NCBI GenBank assembly: GCA_002373205.1
Contig: DFJV01000047.1
Span: 1-30,507, forward strand
DNA: 30,507 bases
Direction of reading: 5' to 3'
Source: Treponema sp. UBA3662
GTDB taxonomy: Bacteria; Spirochaetota; Spirochaetia; Treponematales; Treponemataceae
Numbering within the stretch: position 1 is the first letter of the stretch; each line of letters opens with the position of its first letter. A model generated the notes under the pieces. It was given only the letters and a program-made list of their open reading frames with translations, was not told the DNA's origin and did no database searches. The translations under genes were made by a program, and so were the position numbers. Shown here piece by piece: positions 30,483 through 30,507 of this stretch.

Positions 30483-30507
30483 GCTCCCAGTCAAATCCGT
30501 CTGAAAA
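30483..30507 (+). repeat. Left end of another inverted-repeat element copy, cut by the window edge
   Basis: GCTCCCAG.CAAATCCGTCTGAAAA matches the left half of the 12643-12792 element (12664-12688) at 24 of 25 positions. In the same frame it would also encode LP-KSV-stop, as in the protease C-terminus. The rest would lie beyond the window. The first bases of the window (10-17, GGCTCCCAGC) carry a shorter echo. Confidence 0.6.

Noticed and set aside
1..30507. CRISPR array, prophage, integrative element or insertion sequence
   Set aside because: I saw no regular spacer-repeat array, no transposase, integrase or phage structural gene, and no tRNA-flanked insertion boundary.

Overview
This 30.5-kb window looks like chromosomal DNA of a spirochaete, most probably a host-associated Treponema. 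That assignment rests on remembered resemblance of the proteins (a DUF4015 glycoside-hydrolase-like protein next to mnmE, TMEM43- and DUF6935-type proteins, Rsm22-type methyltransferase beside Hsp33) and on gene style. It cannot be proved without a search. There is no rRNA, tRNA, CRISPR array, transposase, integrase or phage gene. I support 21 protein genes and one probable decayed remnant.

Left part (1-11,300, mostly minus strand): a two-gene unit of an aminotransferase and a lipoprotein solute-binding protein; an AAA_14/DUF4143 ATPase; uppP (undecaprenyl-diphosphatase, plus strand); purD; a tandem DUF1508 protein with a histone-like basic tail; a methyl-accepting chemotaxis protein; and a membrane GGDEF diguanylate cyclase.

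Middle (11,300-18,200): a Ste24-type M48 membrane protease; a formate/nitrite-type channel overlapping a DUF763 gene (TAATG); a class II Fic protein with a striking four-half-site inverted-repeat region over its promoter and ribosome binding site; a tiny membrane protein; a DUF6935-like protein; and a TMEM43-like protein.

Right part (18,200-30,507): a secreted serine hydrolase convergent with a secreted FG-GAP-like protein; hslO (Hsp33) with an Rsm22/METTL17-like methyltransferase; an AraC/cupin regulator divergent from a cytosolic GH31 alpha-glycosidase; and a minus-strand unit of a DUF4015 protein, mnmE and a small acidic protein.

The most unusual content lies between the genes. There are five copies of one roughly 110-170-bp dispersed repeat, a perfect four-stem cloverleaf palindrome at 5329-5426, long inverted repeats at 6963-7056 and 12643-12792 (the latter supplies the C-terminus of the protease gene), and a 111-bp composite palindrome with 12-bp terminal inverted repeats at 17188-17298. 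A consistent promoter geometry, with the -10 box 6-7 nt before the start codon and often no Shine-Dalgarno sequence, suggests that several genes (purD, ste24-like, hslO, GH31, AAA_14, MCP) are transcribed as leaderless mRNAs.
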